From Trebonia sp035571275 (GTDB taxonomy: Bacteria; Actinomycetota; Actinomycetes; Streptosporangiales; Streptosporangiaceae), in contig DATMKQ010000245.1 of NCBI GenBank assembly GCA_035571275.1, positions 1-60,457 of the forward strand: a stretch of DNA of 60,457 nt. The letters run 5' to 3'. The notes under the pieces are model-generated. The model was not told the DNA's origin and made no database searches. It worked only from the letters and a program-made list of their open reading frames with translations. The position numbers were made by a program, and so were the translations under genes. This document shows positions 18,497-27,600 of the stretch, in pieces (the stretch's first letter is position 1; the number at the start of each line of letters is the position of its first letter).

Positions 18497-20224
18497 CTAG
18501 CGGGACGCGGACGCGCGGGCGTCCTGGCCGCCGGAGGCCGTCGGCGCCCCGGCGTTCGCCTGGCGGCCGCCACGCAGCAGGGAGGCCAGGCCGGCCAGCA
18601 CGGACAGGGCGGCGGAGACCCCGAACACCACGATCAGGCCGCTGTGGAACGGCCCGGACAGCAGGCCCGGGAAGAACTCACGCCCGGTAACCGCCGCGCG
18701 GTTGGCCGCGGACAGCGAGGACAGCACACCGGTCGGCGCGAGCAGGTGCTGGATCGGGTTCACGCCGAGCACCGAGGCGAACAGCGACGACACCGGGGGC
18801 AGCGAGGCGACCTGGTGCGCGATCCCCGGCGGCACCCCGACCCGGGTCAGGCCGCTGCTCAGTGTCGAGGGCAGCGTCCTGGACAGGCCGGCGATCATCA
18901 GCGTGAAGACGACGCCGATGGATACGGCGGTCCCGGAGTTCTGGAACGTCGCGCGCATCCCGGACGCCACACCGCGGTCCCGCGGCGGCACGCTGCCCAT
19001 GATCGACGAGGAGTTGGGCGAGGCGAACATCCCGCTGCCGATCCCGTTCATGGCCACGAGCAGCGCGAACGCCCAGTACGGGAAGTTCACGGGGAGCAGC
19101 ATCAGGGCGACGAAGCTGGCCGCGAACACCGCCGTCCCCGCGGACGCGATGCCCCGCGAGCCGAACTTGTCGGACAAGATCCCCGACGTGGGCCCGGACA
19201 CCAGGAATCCGGCGGTCATCGGGAGCAGGAAAATGCCCGCCCACAGCGGCGTCTGGTTGTAGGAGTAGCCGTGCAGCGGCAGCCAGATGCCCTGCAGCCA
19301 GATGATCAGCATGAACTGGATGCCGCCGCGGGCGATCGACACCAGCAGGCCCGCGACGTTGCCGGCCGTGAACTCCCTGATCTTGAACAGGCTGAGCCGG
19401 AACATCGGTTCGGCGATCCTGGTCTCGATGATGACGAAGACCACGAGCAGCGCCGCGCCGCCGATCATCTCGCCGAGCACCACGGGGTTCGTCCAGCCCA
19501 TCGAGTGCCCGCCGTACGGCTGGATGCCGTAGGTGATGCCGACGAGGAGTGCGCCCAGGCCCAAGGCGAACGTGATGTTGCCCCACCAGTCGATCGAGCC
19601 GCGGTGCCGTTCCCCGTTGTCACGCAGCCGCAGGTAGGCCCACGCGGTGCCGAACACGCCGACGGGGACGTTCACCCAGAAGACGGCGCGCCAGTCCCAG
19701 GCGGCGAGCAGGCCGCCCGCGACCAGGCCGATGAACATGCCCGCCAGCGCCGCGATCTGGTTGGTGCCGAGCGCGAAGCCCCGTCTTTCTGGTGGGAAGG
19801 CGTCGGTCAGGATCGCCGCCGAGTTGGCCATCAGCATTGATCCGCCGATGGCCTGCAGGAACCGCCAGCCGATCAGCCACAACGCCCCGTGCGTGCCCTG
19901 GAACGGGTCGAACGACAGCAGGACGGACGCGACGGTGAATACGACGAAGCCCTGGTTGTACATCCGCACCCGGCCGAACATGTCGCCCAGCCGCCCGAGG
20001 TTGACCACGAGTACCGCCTGCACCAGGCGGTAGCCCATGATCATCCACAGCAGGTAGCTGATGTTGCCCGGCGACAGCGGGTCCAGGTTGATTCCGCGAA
20101 AGATCGCCGGCAGCGCGATGATGACGATCGAGCCGTCCAGCGCCGCCATGAAGATGGCCGCGGTCGTGTTGGCCAGGGCGATCCACGCGTACCGATCCGG
20201 CTTGACCGTCGGGGCACTTGACAT
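18497..20224 (-). CDS. MFS drug:H+ antiporter, DHA2 (EmrB/QacA) family
   Basis: A 575-residue, 14-helix exporter. Hallmarks are the motif-C region FMAALDGSIVIIALPAI in helix 1, GRLGDMFGR in the helix 2-3 loop (motif A), and the long DHA2 topology. It probably exports hydrophobic or cationic toxic compounds using proton motive force. Its ATG overlaps the stop of the marR gene (ATGA), so both are expressed from one transcript under a MarR-type operator. The natural substrate is not deducible. Confidence 0.92.
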   Translation of the reverse strand: MSSAPTVKPDRYAWIALANTTAAIFMAALDGSIVIIALPAIFRGINLDPLSPGNISYLLWMIMGYRLVQAVLVVNLGRLGDMFGRVRMYNQGFVVFTVASVLLSFDPFQGTHGALWLIGWRFLQAIGGSMLMANSAAILTDAFPPERRGFALGTNQIAALAGMFIGLVAGGLLAAWDWRAVFWVNVPVGVFGTAWAYLRLRDNGERHRGSIDWWGNITFALGLGALLVGITYGIQPYGGHSMGWTNPVVLGEMIGGAALLVVFVIIETRIAEPMFRLSLFKIREFTAGNVAGLLVSIARGGIQFMLIIWLQGIWLPLHGYSYNQTPLWAGIFLLPMTAGFLVSGPTSGILSDKFGSRGIASAGTAVFAASFVALMLLPVNFPYWAFALLVAMNGIGSGMFASPNSSSIMGSVPPRDRGVASGMRATFQNSGTAVSIGVVFTLMIAGLSRTLPSTLSSGLTRVGVPPGIAHQVASLPPVSSLFASVLGVNPIQHLLAPTGVLSSLSAANRAAVTGREFFPGLLSGPFHSGLIVVFGVSAALSVLAGLASLLRGGRQANAGAPTASGGQDARASASR

Positions 20225-20670
20225 CAGAGCTTCTCCGCCAGCCGCTCGAGCAGCGGCACGACCGTGAGCAACTGGGCGAGCTCGGAGTCGGTGAAGCCGC
20301 CGCGCAGCGCCGCCGCGATCTGCTCGGTCCGCGCGCCGCGCCGGTCGTTCATCACCTGGCGGCCAGCGTCGGTGATCGACAGGACGACCCGCCTGCCGTC
20401 GCCCGGGTCCCTGTCGCGGGCCACCAGGCCTTGCGCCTCCAGGGCCGCCAGCGTGGCGCCCATCGACTGCGGGCTGATCCGGTCCTGTTTCGCGAGGTCG
20501 CTTGAGGTTGCCGGACCACCGCGATCCAGCCGGGACAGCGCCGAGGTCTCGGCGATCGTGAGCTCGCCGAGCGGCTGAGTCTGCCTGAGTTTTCGCATGA
20601 CCATGCCGACGGCGACCCGCAGCGCCCCGGCCACGTCATTCACGTCAAGAACGATCCCGGCTTGATCCAC
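20224..20670 (-). CDS. MarR-family transcriptional regulator
   Basis: A 148-residue winged-helix regulator. Core: LGELTIAETSALSRLDRGGPATSSDLA, recognition helix ISPQSMGATLAALEAQGLVARDRDPGDGRR and wing VVLSITDAGRQ. GTG at 20670 is chosen because it follows a perfect palindrome immediately upstream, and longer in-frame extensions would run across it. It is the first gene of a two-gene operon with the MFS exporter. By family analogy it represses both genes until an exported ligand binds. Confidence 0.88.
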   Translation of the reverse strand: MDQAGIVLDVNDVAGALRVAVGMVMRKLRQTQPLGELTIAETSALSRLDRGGPATSSDLAKQDRISPQSMGATLAALEAQGLVARDRDPGDGRRVVLSITDAGRQVMNDRRGARTEQIAAALRGGFTDSELAQLLTVVPLLERLAEKL

Positions 20671-20673
20671 TCG

Positions 20674-20689
20674 ATCAGTTATAACTGAT
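20674..20689. promoter_or_regulatory. Palindromic operator of marR-MFS operon
   Basis: ATCAGTTATAACTGAT is a perfect 16-bp palindrome, strikingly AT-rich for this genome, and lies 4 bp before the regulator's GTG. Position and symmetry fit a MarR dimer autoregulatory site. Confidence 0.75.
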
Positions 20690-20717
20690 AAGGCTGGGCT
20701 TAGCAATTTAATCCTGC

Positions 20718-21440
20718 CTACATCAGGTAGCGGCAGAACAGCGCGCCTTCGGCCCGCAGCACGTGCACGAGCGCTAGCTGCCGCGCGGGGAACGAGGCGC
20801 CCGCCGTGATCCGCGCCGCTCCCGGGCCGGCCAGCACCGGGCTGATCGTCAGGCACAGCTCATTGGCCAGGCCGTCTGCCGTCAGGTGCGCCAGGAGCGT
20901 CGGGCCGCCTTCGCAGAGCACCCGGCCAAGCCCCCGGTCGCGCAGCGAGGCGAGGGCCGCGGCCAGGTCGACTGCCGTGTCACCGGCCACGATCACGTCA
21001 GCGACCTGCGCGGTCGCGGCGCGACGTGCACCCGGGGAGGCGGCGCAGGTGATCACGATCGTCCGCGCGTCCGGCGGCGCGTCGGTGAACAGCGGCGCGG
21101 TCAGGTCGAGGTCGAGACCGCGGCTGACGAGCGCGATCGGCGGCGTGGCGGCGCGCCCGGCCCGCAAGGGGGCGTGCTCCGGCCGGCGGCGGGCGGGCTT
21201 GTACTTCTCGGCGCGCGCGGTTCCGGCGCCGACCAGGACCACGTCGGCCAGCGCGCGCAGCACGCCGAACAGCCGCCGGTCCGCCGCCGAGGACAACCCG
21301 CCCGACCGGCCGTCGAGGAAGGCCGCGCCGTCGGCGCTGGCCACGAAGTTGGCGCGCAGCCAGCTCTCGCGGGGGTAGTCGTACAGCCGCGCGAGCTCGT
21401 CGTCGTCCAGGTCGGCGGCGTCGGCGGTGAGCATGCGCAC
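20718..21440 (-). CDS. Pyrimidine reductase family protein (RibD C-terminal domain)
   Basis: A 240-residue RibD-C/DHFR-like reductase without the N-terminal deaminase domain. NFVASADGAAFLDGRSGGLSS, DVVLVGAGTARAEKY and the C-terminal CEGGPTLLAHL are the expected substrate- and NADPH-binding segments. Actinobacteria carry such genes outside riboflavin operons. The start at 21440 (GTG, or ATG two codons later) is 14 nt from the glgX stop, so both are probably co-transcribed. The physiological substrate is unknown. Confidence 0.85.
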   Translation of the reverse strand: MRMLTADAADLDDDELARLYDYPRESWLRANFVASADGAAFLDGRSGGLSSAADRRLFGVLRALADVVLVGAGTARAEKYKPARRRPEHAPLRAGRAATPPIALVSRGLDLDLTAPLFTDAPPDARTIVITCAASPGARRAATAQVADVIVAGDTAVDLAAALASLRDRGLGRVLCEGGPTLLAHLTADGLANELCLTISPVLAGPGAARITAGASFPARQLALVHVLRAEGALFCRYLM

Positions 21441-21454
21441 GGTCGGCAGCCTGC

Positions 21455-23557
21455 TCAGGTCGCGGATCGCAGCACGACGACGCCCCGGCCGGCCACTTCG
21501 ACCTTGGTCTTCTGCGCGAACGCCTCGGCGTCCCCGAGGCCGTCCTCGCTCGTGGTGTCGATCACGACCTCCCAGTCCGAGCCGAGCCTGGGCTCGGGCA
21601 GGGTGAATGTGATCGGCTCGGCGCCGGCGTTGAACATGAGCAGGAACTTCATGTCTGTGACGGGGTCGCCGCGCGGGTCGGGCTCGCTGATGGCCGCCCC
21701 GTTCAAGAAGACCGCGACCGACTTGGCGTAGCTGGCCCGCCAGTCCGCCTCGGTCATCTCATCGCCCGCAGGAGTCAGCCAGGTGATATCCGCCGCGCCC
21801 TTCACTGGCGTGCCCTTGAAGAAACGGCGGCGGCGGAACACCGGGTGGCGGCGGCGCAGCCGGGCCAGCCGCTGCGTGAACAGCAGCAGGTCGCGCTCGG
21901 CGGCGGCCTTGCTCCAGTCCACCCACGAGATCTCGTTGTCCTGGCAGTACGCGTTGTTGTTGCCGGCCTGGGTGCGGCCGATCTCATCGCCGGCGGTCAG
22001 CATCGGGATGCCTTGCGAGAGGAACAAGGTCACCAGAAAGTTGCGCTGCTGCCTGGCGCGCAGCGCCAGGACCGCGGGGTCCTCCGCGGGGCCCTCGACC
22101 CCGCAGTTCCAGGACCGGTTGTCGTCGGTGCCGTCCCTGTTGTCCTCGCCGTTCGCCTCGTTGTGCTTGCCGTTGTAGCTGACCAGGTCGGCGAGGGTGA
22201 ACCCGTCGTGGCAAGTGACGAAGTTGATCGACGCGACCGGGCGCCGTCCGCTCGTCGCGTACAGGTCGCTTGACCCGGTGAGCCGGGAGGCGAACTCGGG
22301 CAGGGCGGACGGCTCGCCGCGCCAGAAGTCGCGGACGGTGTCGCGGTACTTGCCGTTCCATTCGCTCCACAGCGGCGGGAAGTTCCCGACCTGGTAGCCG
22401 CCCTCGCCGACGTCCCATGGCTCGGCGATGAGCTTGACCTGCGACACCACTGGGTCCTGCTGCACCAGGTCGAAGAACGTGGACAGCCGGTCCACGTCGT
22501 GCAGCTCGCGGGCGAGCGCGGACGCCAGGTCGAACCGGAACCCGTCGACGTGCATCTCCAGGATCCAGTACCGCAGCGAGTCCATGATCAGCTGAAGCGA
22601 GTGCGGGTGCCGCACGTTCAGGCTGTTGCCGCACCCGGTGTAGTCGATGTAGCGCCACCTGTCCCGGTCGTCGACCCGGTAGTAAGCCTGGTTGTCGATC
22701 CCGCGGAACGACAGCGTCGGACCCCGGTGGTCGCCCTCGGCCGTGTGGTTGTAGACGACGTCGAGGATGACCTCGATGTCCGCCTGGTGCAGCTCCTTGA
22801 CCATGGCCTTGAACTCGCCGACCTGCTCACCGCGCTGACCGGCGCTGCAGTACCTGTTGTGCGGCGCGAGGAACCCGATCGTGTTGTAGCCCCAGTAGTT
22901 GGTCAGGCCGCGGGACACCAGCGCCTGCTCGGGCACGAACTGGTGCACTGGCAGCAGCTCGACCGCCGTGACACCGATCCGTTTCAAGTGCTCGATCACG
23001 GCCGGGTGGGCCACCCCGGCGTAGGTGCCGCGCTGGTGCAGCGGCACCTCCGGGTGCCGCAGCGTCAGGCCGCGGACGTGCGCCTCGTAAATGACGGTCT
23101 CGTGGTACGGGATCCGCGGCGGCCGGTCGTTGCCCCAGTCGAAAAAGGGATTTATCACGATATTTTTCGGCATGTACGGCGAGCTGTCGGTCGTGTTCCT
23201 CTTGCGCGGCTCGGCCCAGTGGTAGTCGAACAGCGCCTCGTCCCAGATGACGTCGCCGTCGACCGCCTTGCCGTAGGGGTCGAGCAGCAGCTTCGACGGC
23301 GCGCACCGGTACCCGCGACGCGGATCGTAGGGACCGTGCACCCGGTAGCCGTACCGCTGGCCAGGGCTGATCGCCGGCAGATAGCCGTGCCAGACGAAGC
23401 CGTCCACCTCGGTTAGCGGGATCCGGGACTCCGTCCCGGCCTCATCGAACAGGCATAGCTCAACGCGCTCGCCGGCCTCGGAAAACAAGGCGAAGTTCGT
23501 GCCCCACCCGTCCCACGTCGCCCCAAGCGGATACGGGGCTCCCGGCCAGATATGCAT
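21455..23557 (-). CDS. glgX: Glycogen debranching enzyme (isoamylase-type)
   Basis: The 700-residue GH13 enzyme hydrolyses alpha-1,6 branches of glycogen limit dextrins. An N-terminal CBM48 (WPGAPYPLGATWDGWGTNFALFS) precedes the TIM barrel. Catalytic motifs are DVVYNHTAEG, the nucleophile region GFRFDLASAL, the acid AEPWDVG and TCHDGFT. ATG 23557 is supported by GGGAGG and by alignment of the conserved start. The upstream 500 bp contain an inverted pair of dispersed repeats. The enzyme is cytoplasmic and belongs to trehalose/glycogen storage metabolism. Confidence 0.95.
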   Translation of the reverse strand: MHIWPGAPYPLGATWDGWGTNFALFSEAGERVELCLFDEAGTESRIPLTEVDGFVWHGYLPAISPGQRYGYRVHGPYDPRRGYRCAPSKLLLDPYGKAVDGDVIWDEALFDYHWAEPRKRNTTDSSPYMPKNIVINPFFDWGNDRPPRIPYHETVIYEAHVRGLTLRHPEVPLHQRGTYAGVAHPAVIEHLKRIGVTAVELLPVHQFVPEQALVSRGLTNYWGYNTIGFLAPHNRYCSAGQRGEQVGEFKAMVKELHQADIEVILDVVYNHTAEGDHRGPTLSFRGIDNQAYYRVDDRDRWRYIDYTGCGNSLNVRHPHSLQLIMDSLRYWILEMHVDGFRFDLASALARELHDVDRLSTFFDLVQQDPVVSQVKLIAEPWDVGEGGYQVGNFPPLWSEWNGKYRDTVRDFWRGEPSALPEFASRLTGSSDLYATSGRRPVASINFVTCHDGFTLADLVSYNGKHNEANGEDNRDGTDDNRSWNCGVEGPAEDPAVLALRARQQRNFLVTLFLSQGIPMLTAGDEIGRTQAGNNNAYCQDNEISWVDWSKAAAERDLLLFTQRLARLRRRHPVFRRRRFFKGTPVKGAADITWLTPAGDEMTEADWRASYAKSVAVFLNGAAISEPDPRGDPVTDMKFLLMFNAGAEPITFTLPEPRLGSDWEVVIDTTSEDGLGDAEAFAQKTKVEVAGRGVVVLRSAT

Positions 23558-23684
23558 CCGCCTCCCTACGCGGTCACCGCCTGAGCGCACGAGCCTACCG
23601 CGTTAGGTTAGCCGCCGCCGCGCGCACGCACCGCAGACGGGCACGCTCCCGTGTTGGTTACCCTAACGGAGCAGTCACTTAACT

Positions 23685-23712
23685 GGGCAGCCACCACGGT
23701 TCGTTCAGGATA
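23685..23712 (-). repeat. Dispersed repeat, left arm of inverted pair
   Basis: Minus-strand reading TTATCCTGAACGAACCGTGG followed by TGGCTGCC. It differs from the main consensus by one base in the core. Its CGTTC (23702-23706) is 62 nt from GAACG (23769-23773) of the facing arm. Confidence 0.75.
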
Positions 23713-23755
23713 ACGGTGCCTTTGCCGCAACCTCGTCAGCGGCACGGAGCGATGA

Positions 23756-23789
23756 AAATCACTCATCTGAACGAACTGTGGTGACTCTC
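23756..23789 (+). repeat. Dispersed repeat, right arm of inverted pair
   Basis: CATCTGAACGAACTGTGG followed by TGACTC. With the left arm it could form a stem of about 20 bp around a 62-nt loop. The geometry equals that of the 798-885 pair although the loop sequences differ. Confidence 0.75.
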
Positions 23790-24078
23790 TAAGCGCCCCG
23801 CCGTCACGCCCCCCGGTGCGCGGGCCGGTTAGGGGGCGTCTCACTATCCGAGATGCATGACGTGACATAGGGCACAAGCGCGCCCCCCAAACCGCGCAAA
23901 TCGGGCGATAATCGGTACATATCATGCCCTAAGACAGCCAGTAACCGCGCACACACAGCACGTAAGGTGATAACAGCAAGAAGCGGGGGCGCGTAGGCGG
24001 CCCGACCCCAGCCACTCTGCCCCGCTTCGCCACGCGGCAGTGGGTGGCCGGGGGAGGAGCCTAGCCGGGGGAGGGGCC

Positions 24079-24987
24079 CTAGCCGGTGGAGGCCTCGCGG
24101 GTCGGCATCGGGGCGGATACCTCGCCGCGGCGCGCGGCGGCCGCGTAGCGGTCGAGGATGACGTCGGCGACCTCGGGGACGGCGCCGAGCGCGGGGGAGA
24201 CGGCGGAAGCCCCGGCTCCTAGCGCGTCCGCGCGGATCTTGTCGGCGAAGTAGCCCGGGGCGAGCAGGTACGTCGCGACCACGACCGGCGTGTCAGGCTC
24301 GGCCGCGCGCAGCGCGGCGACCGCCGCGTCCGGCCGTGGGCCCGCCGCGGACGCGTAGGCGGGAACGACCGCCCGCCAGCCGCGGGCGGCCTGCCACTGT
24401 GCGGCGAGGGCGGCGATCGTGGCGTTCGCCATGGGGTCGGAGGAGCCGGCCGCCGCGAGCACGACGCTCGTCCGCGCCGCGCTGTCGCTGTCGCTGTCGC
24501 GGTCGCGGTCGCCGACCGTGATTCCAGCGTCGGCCAGGCGCCGCTCCAGGGCGGCGAGCAGCAGCCGGTCCGGGCCGAGCGTGTCCGCGTAGCGGACATC
24601 TAGCCCGGGCAGCGCCGACGCGGCGGCGGCGATATGCGCGGGAATGTCGGTCTTGCTGTGATAGGCGGCGGTCAACAGCAGCGGCACCACGACGCACGCG
24701 CTGTCCGACTCAGCGATCCCGGACAGCACCTGACGCGGCGACGGCGCGCAATGGTCGAGGAACGCCCCCCGGACGTCAAGCCCGGCCAGGCCCCGGGCGG
24801 CCGCCCGGGAGCGGACCAGCGCGAGCAGCTCGTTGATCGTGGCCGCGGCACGCGGATCCCTGGACCCGTGCGCGACCGCCACGAGCGGCGCCCCTTGAGG
24901 ATCCGGTTTGTATGCGGTTTCCGGCGTTATAGCACCGGAAACCGCATACAAACCGGCGCCGCTAGCGCTCAGACGTGGATGCCGCAT
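24079..24987 (-). CDS. Sirohydrochlorin ferrochelatase-like protein (CbiX/SirB)
   Basis: A 302-residue protein with two CbiX-type halves. The first carries VAVAHGSRDP with the metal-binding His about residue 40 and VVVPLLLTAAYHSKTDIP; the second carries VVVATYLLAPGYFADKI. It inserts Fe2+ (or Co2+) into sirohydrochlorin; next to sulfite reductase it probably makes siroheme. The first 30 residues are unusual because they are encoded by a perfect hairpin repeat (24903-24956), read as GLYAVSGAITPETAYKP. A GTG at 24882 just before the conserved His motif could be the ancestral start. It overlaps the cysH stop by 19 nt. Confidence 0.85.
   Translation of the reverse strand: MRHPRLSASGAGLYAVSGAITPETAYKPDPQGAPLVAVAHGSRDPRAAATINELLALVRSRAAARGLAGLDVRGAFLDHCAPSPRQVLSGIAESDSACVVVPLLLTAAYHSKTDIPAHIAAAASALPGLDVRYADTLGPDRLLLAALERRLADAGITVGDRDRDSDSDSAARTSVVLAAAGSSDPMANATIAALAAQWQAARGWRAVVPAYASAAGPRPDAAVAALRAAEPDTPVVVATYLLAPGYFADKIRADALGAGASAVSPALGAVPEVADVILDRYAAAARRGEVSAPMPTREASTG
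24903..24956. repeat. Perfect 22-bp inverted repeat (second dispersed family)
   Basis: Arms CCGGTTTGTATGCGGTTTCC-GG (24903-24924) and the exact complement (24935-24956) flank a 10-nt loop. It lies within the chelatase 5' coding region, immediately after cysH. A diverged relative lies at 46480-46525. It could act as an internal terminator or as a small insertion sequence relic. Confidence 0.8.
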
Positions 24988-25733
24988 TCGGTCTTACCTG
25001 TGCCCGCCCACCGGCCGCTGCGCGGGTCGGCGCCATGCTCGACGCGCAGCGTGCAGGTGCGGCAGCCGATCGACGGGTACCCGTCGTACACCAGCGGGTT
25101 GACCAGCACCCCGTTTTCCGCGATGTAGTCGTCGACCTGCTTGGAGGTCCACGAGACGATCGGGTTGACCTTGACCATCTCGCGCTTGTCGTCCCACTCG
25201 ACGACCCGCGTCGTGCGACGTGACGAGGTTTCCTCCCGGCGCACGCCGGTGATCCACGCGTCGTAGCCCTGCAGCGTGCGCTCGAGCGGCTCGACCTTGC
25301 GCAGGTAGCAGCACAGGTCCGGGTTGCGGCCGTACAGCCGCGGGCCCAGTTCGGCGTCCTGCTCCTCGACCGTCCGCGACGGTGTGACGTTGACCAGGTT
25401 CACCGGGTAGACCGCTTGCACCGCGTCCCGAGTGCCGATCGTCTCAGGGAAGTGATAGCCGGTGTCCAGGAACACCACGTCGATGCCGGGACGGACAGCG
25501 GAGGCGAGGTGGATGATCACGGCGTCGGTCATGGAGGAGGTGACGCAGATACGGTCGCCGAAGGTGTCGGTCGCCCACCGCACGACGTCCTCGGCCGAGG
25601 CGTCTTCCAGCTCTTCGGCTGCCTGTTCGGCGAGGCTGCGCATGTGCTGCGGATCCTCCACGTATCGCTCGTCATCGTCGTCCGGGCCGAACATCGCGCC
25701 CAGACCGCCCAGGGTAAGGCCCAAACCGCTCAC
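24969..25733 (-). CDS. cysH: Phosphoadenylyl/adenylyl-sulfate reductase
   Basis: A 254-residue reductase producing sulfite from APS (or PAPS). It has the bacterial APS-reductase Fe-S ligands Cys-Cys (141-142, LCCYLRK) and C-x2-C (224, 227), and the catalytic C-terminal ECGIH with Cys250. SSMTDAVIIHLA is the PP-loop. The Fe-S cysteines favour APS as substrate by family rule. The GTG start overlaps the stop of the zinc-ribbon gene (GTGA). It is the third gene of the sulfite-reductase operon, and its stop overlaps the chelatase start. Confidence 0.94.
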   Translation of the reverse strand: MSGLGLTLGGLGAMFGPDDDDERYVEDPQHMRSLAEQAAEELEDASAEDVVRWATDTFGDRICVTSSMTDAVIIHLASAVRPGIDVVFLDTGYHFPETIGTRDAVQAVYPVNLVNVTPSRTVEEQDAELGPRLYGRNPDLCCYLRKVEPLERTLQGYDAWITGVRREETSSRRTTRVVEWDDKREMVKVNPIVSWTSKQVDDYIAENGVLVNPLVYDGYPSIGCRTCTLRVEHGADPRSGRWAGTGKTECGIHV

Positions 25734-25885
25734 AGTGCGGCCCCTATCCCGGCAAATCGTAGCTGGAAACTCCTGGTGCAGCTGCGGCAGTGCCACTCTC
25801 CGTCCGCCGCGCCCTGCGGTTCGAGGTCTTCCTCTCCGCAATAAGGGCAGTAAAACGGCACCGCACGCCCCGACGGGCTGGTCAT
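25730..25885 (-). CDS. Small zinc-ribbon protein in sulfur assimilation operon
   Basis: A 51-residue protein with two knuckles, C-P-Y-C (residues 13-16) and C-R-S-C (33-36), consistent with one bound zinc. Its ATG overlaps the stop of sulfite reductase and its stop overlaps the cysH start, so it is translationally coupled on both sides. Similar mini-proteins are common between sulfite reductase and cysH in actinobacteria. No function is established to my knowledge; a role in handling iron-sulfur or sulfide chemistry is only a guess. Confidence 0.82.
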   Translation of the reverse strand: MTSPSGRAVPFYCPYCGEEDLEPQGAADGEWHCRSCTRSFQLRFAGIGAAL

Positions 25886-27600
25886 GACAGCTCCTCCTCC
25901 GTGGCTCGCAGCGTCCACGCCGCGAACGTCTCATCACTGCCCCGCGCGGCCGCAAAGCGCCGCAGCACCCGCTCCACGTAATCCGGCAGGTCGTCGGCGG
26001 TCGTTTTCAGCCCGCGCACCTTCCTGCCGAAGCCCGAGCCCTCGGCGTCGCCGCCGCTCAGCGCCCCGCCGAGGTGGATCTGGAAGCCTTCCACCTGGTT
26101 GCCGTCGGCGTCCGTGACCAGCGACCCCTTCAGGCCGATGTCGGCCGTCTGGATGCGAGCGCAGGAGTTCGGGCAGCCGTTGACGTTGATCGTCACCGGC
26201 ACGTCGAAGTCAGGCAGCCGCTGCTCGAGCTCGCTGATCAGGCTCATCGCCCGGGCCTTGGTCTCCACGATCGCCAGCTTGCAGAACTCGATCCCGGTGC
26301 AGGCCATCGTGTGCCGCCGGAACACGCTCGGCTTCACCCGCAGGTCCGCCGCCTCGAGCTCGGCGGTCAGCGCCTCGACGTCGGCGGAAGCGACGTCCAG
26401 GATGACCATCTTCTGTTCGGTGGTCGTCCGCACCCGTCCGCTGCCGTACTTGTCGGCGAGCGCGGCGATCGTGGCCAGGGCGTCGCCGTTGACCCGGCCC
26501 ACCCGCGGCGCGAACCCGACGTAGTTCAGCCCGTCGCGCTGGGGGTGCACGCCGATGTGGTCGCGAACGCCGCCGGGCGGTGCCGCCGGCGGCGGCCCGT
26601 CCGGGAGCGCGTAGCCCAGGTACTCCTTCTCGAGCACCTCACGGAACCGCTCAGGCCCCCAGTCAGCGACGAGGAACTTGATCCGGGCGCGGTGCCGCAG
26701 CCGTCGGTAGCCGTAGTCGCGGAACAGCCCCGTGACCCCGGCCCACACCTCGTGCACCTGGTCCGGCCGGACGAACGTGCCGAGCCGCTTGCCGATCATC
26801 GGGTTGGTGGAAAGACCGCCGCCGACCCACAGGTCGTAGCCGGCCTCACCGGTCACGGGATGCGTGAGGCCGACGAACGCGATGTCGTTGATCTCGTGAA
26901 ACGTGCACTGCGCCGGGCAGCCGGAGATCGCGGTCTTGAACTTGCGCGGCAGGTTGGAGAATGCCTCGTCGCCGATGTAGCGCTCGCCGATCTCCTCGAT
27001 CTCCGACGTCGCGTCGATGATCTCGTCGGCATCGATCCCCGCTAGCGGGCAGCCGAGGATGACGCGCGGCGTGTCGCCGCAGGCTTCGGTGGTGTCCAGG
27101 CCGACCGCTTCCAGGGCTTCCCAGATCGCCGGTACCGATTCGATCTCGATCCAGTGCAGCTGGATATTCTGCCGGTCGGTGACGTCGGCGGTGCCGCGCG
27201 CGTACTTGCGCGAGATGTCGCCGATAACCCGGAGCTGGTCGCTGGTCAGCTGCCCGCCGTCGATGCGGACCCGCATCATGAAGTACCGGTCGTCAAGCTC
27301 TTCTGGCTCGAGCACGGCGGTCTTCCCACCGTCGATGCCCGGTCGGCGCTGTGTGTACAGCCCGAACCAGCGGAACCGTCCGCGCAGGTCGGCGGGGTCG
27401 ATCGAGTCGAAGCCGTGCTTGGAGTAGATGTCGATGATCCGCTGGCGGACATTCAGCCCGTCGTCGTTCTTCTTGTTTTCCTCGTTCTTGTTGAGCGGCT
27501 CGCGGTATCCGAGCGCCCATTGCCCCTCGCCGCGCTTGCGGCGCGGCGGCGCTGTCCTGGTGCGGGTCGCAGTTGCTCCTGGTGCGGAGGCGGGAGACAT
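25882..27600 (-). CDS. sir: Ferredoxin-dependent assimilatory sulfite reductase
   Basis: The 572-residue siroheme/[4Fe-4S] enzyme reduces sulfite to sulfide with six electrons. It shows the nitrite/sulfite reductase half-domains twice, substrate-site RQNIQLHWIEIE, and the cofactor cysteines in CTGIEFCKLAIVETK and NGCPNSC. The N-terminal start MSPASAPGATATRTRTAPPRR at 27600 is preferred because AGGAAG precedes it. It is the first gene of sir - zinc ribbon - cysH - chelatase. A nitrite reductase assignment is less likely given the operon. Confidence 0.93.
   Translation of the reverse strand: MSPASAPGATATRTRTAPPRRKRGEGQWALGYREPLNKNEENKKNDDGLNVRQRIIDIYSKHGFDSIDPADLRGRFRWFGLYTQRRPGIDGGKTAVLEPEELDDRYFMMRVRIDGGQLTSDQLRVIGDISRKYARGTADVTDRQNIQLHWIEIESVPAIWEALEAVGLDTTEACGDTPRVILGCPLAGIDADEIIDATSEIEEIGERYIGDEAFSNLPRKFKTAISGCPAQCTFHEINDIAFVGLTHPVTGEAGYDLWVGGGLSTNPMIGKRLGTFVRPDQVHEVWAGVTGLFRDYGYRRLRHRARIKFLVADWGPERFREVLEKEYLGYALPDGPPPAAPPGGVRDHIGVHPQRDGLNYVGFAPRVGRVNGDALATIAALADKYGSGRVRTTTEQKMVILDVASADVEALTAELEAADLRVKPSVFRRHTMACTGIEFCKLAIVETKARAMSLISELEQRLPDFDVPVTINVNGCPNSCARIQTADIGLKGSLVTDADGNQVEGFQIHLGGALSGGDAEGSGFGRKVRGLKTTADDLPDYVERVLRRFAAARGSDETFAAWTLRATEEELS

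Larger units (their letters stand above)
23558..24078. other. Intergenic region upstream of glgX
   Basis: About 520 bp without a gene. It contains an imperfect inverted repeat built on CGTTAGGTTAGCC (about 23599) and its partner near 23659, the inverted dispersed-repeat pair at 23685-23789, and a G/C-rich structured stretch near 23980-24060 in which AAGCGGGG pairs with CCCCGCTT. No tRNA or coding gene is apparent. Confidence 0.5.

Noticed and set aside
23960..24060. GC-rich stems that might form a tRNA or small RNA
   Set aside because: No T-loop consensus or acceptor stem can be drawn; only generic hairpins.
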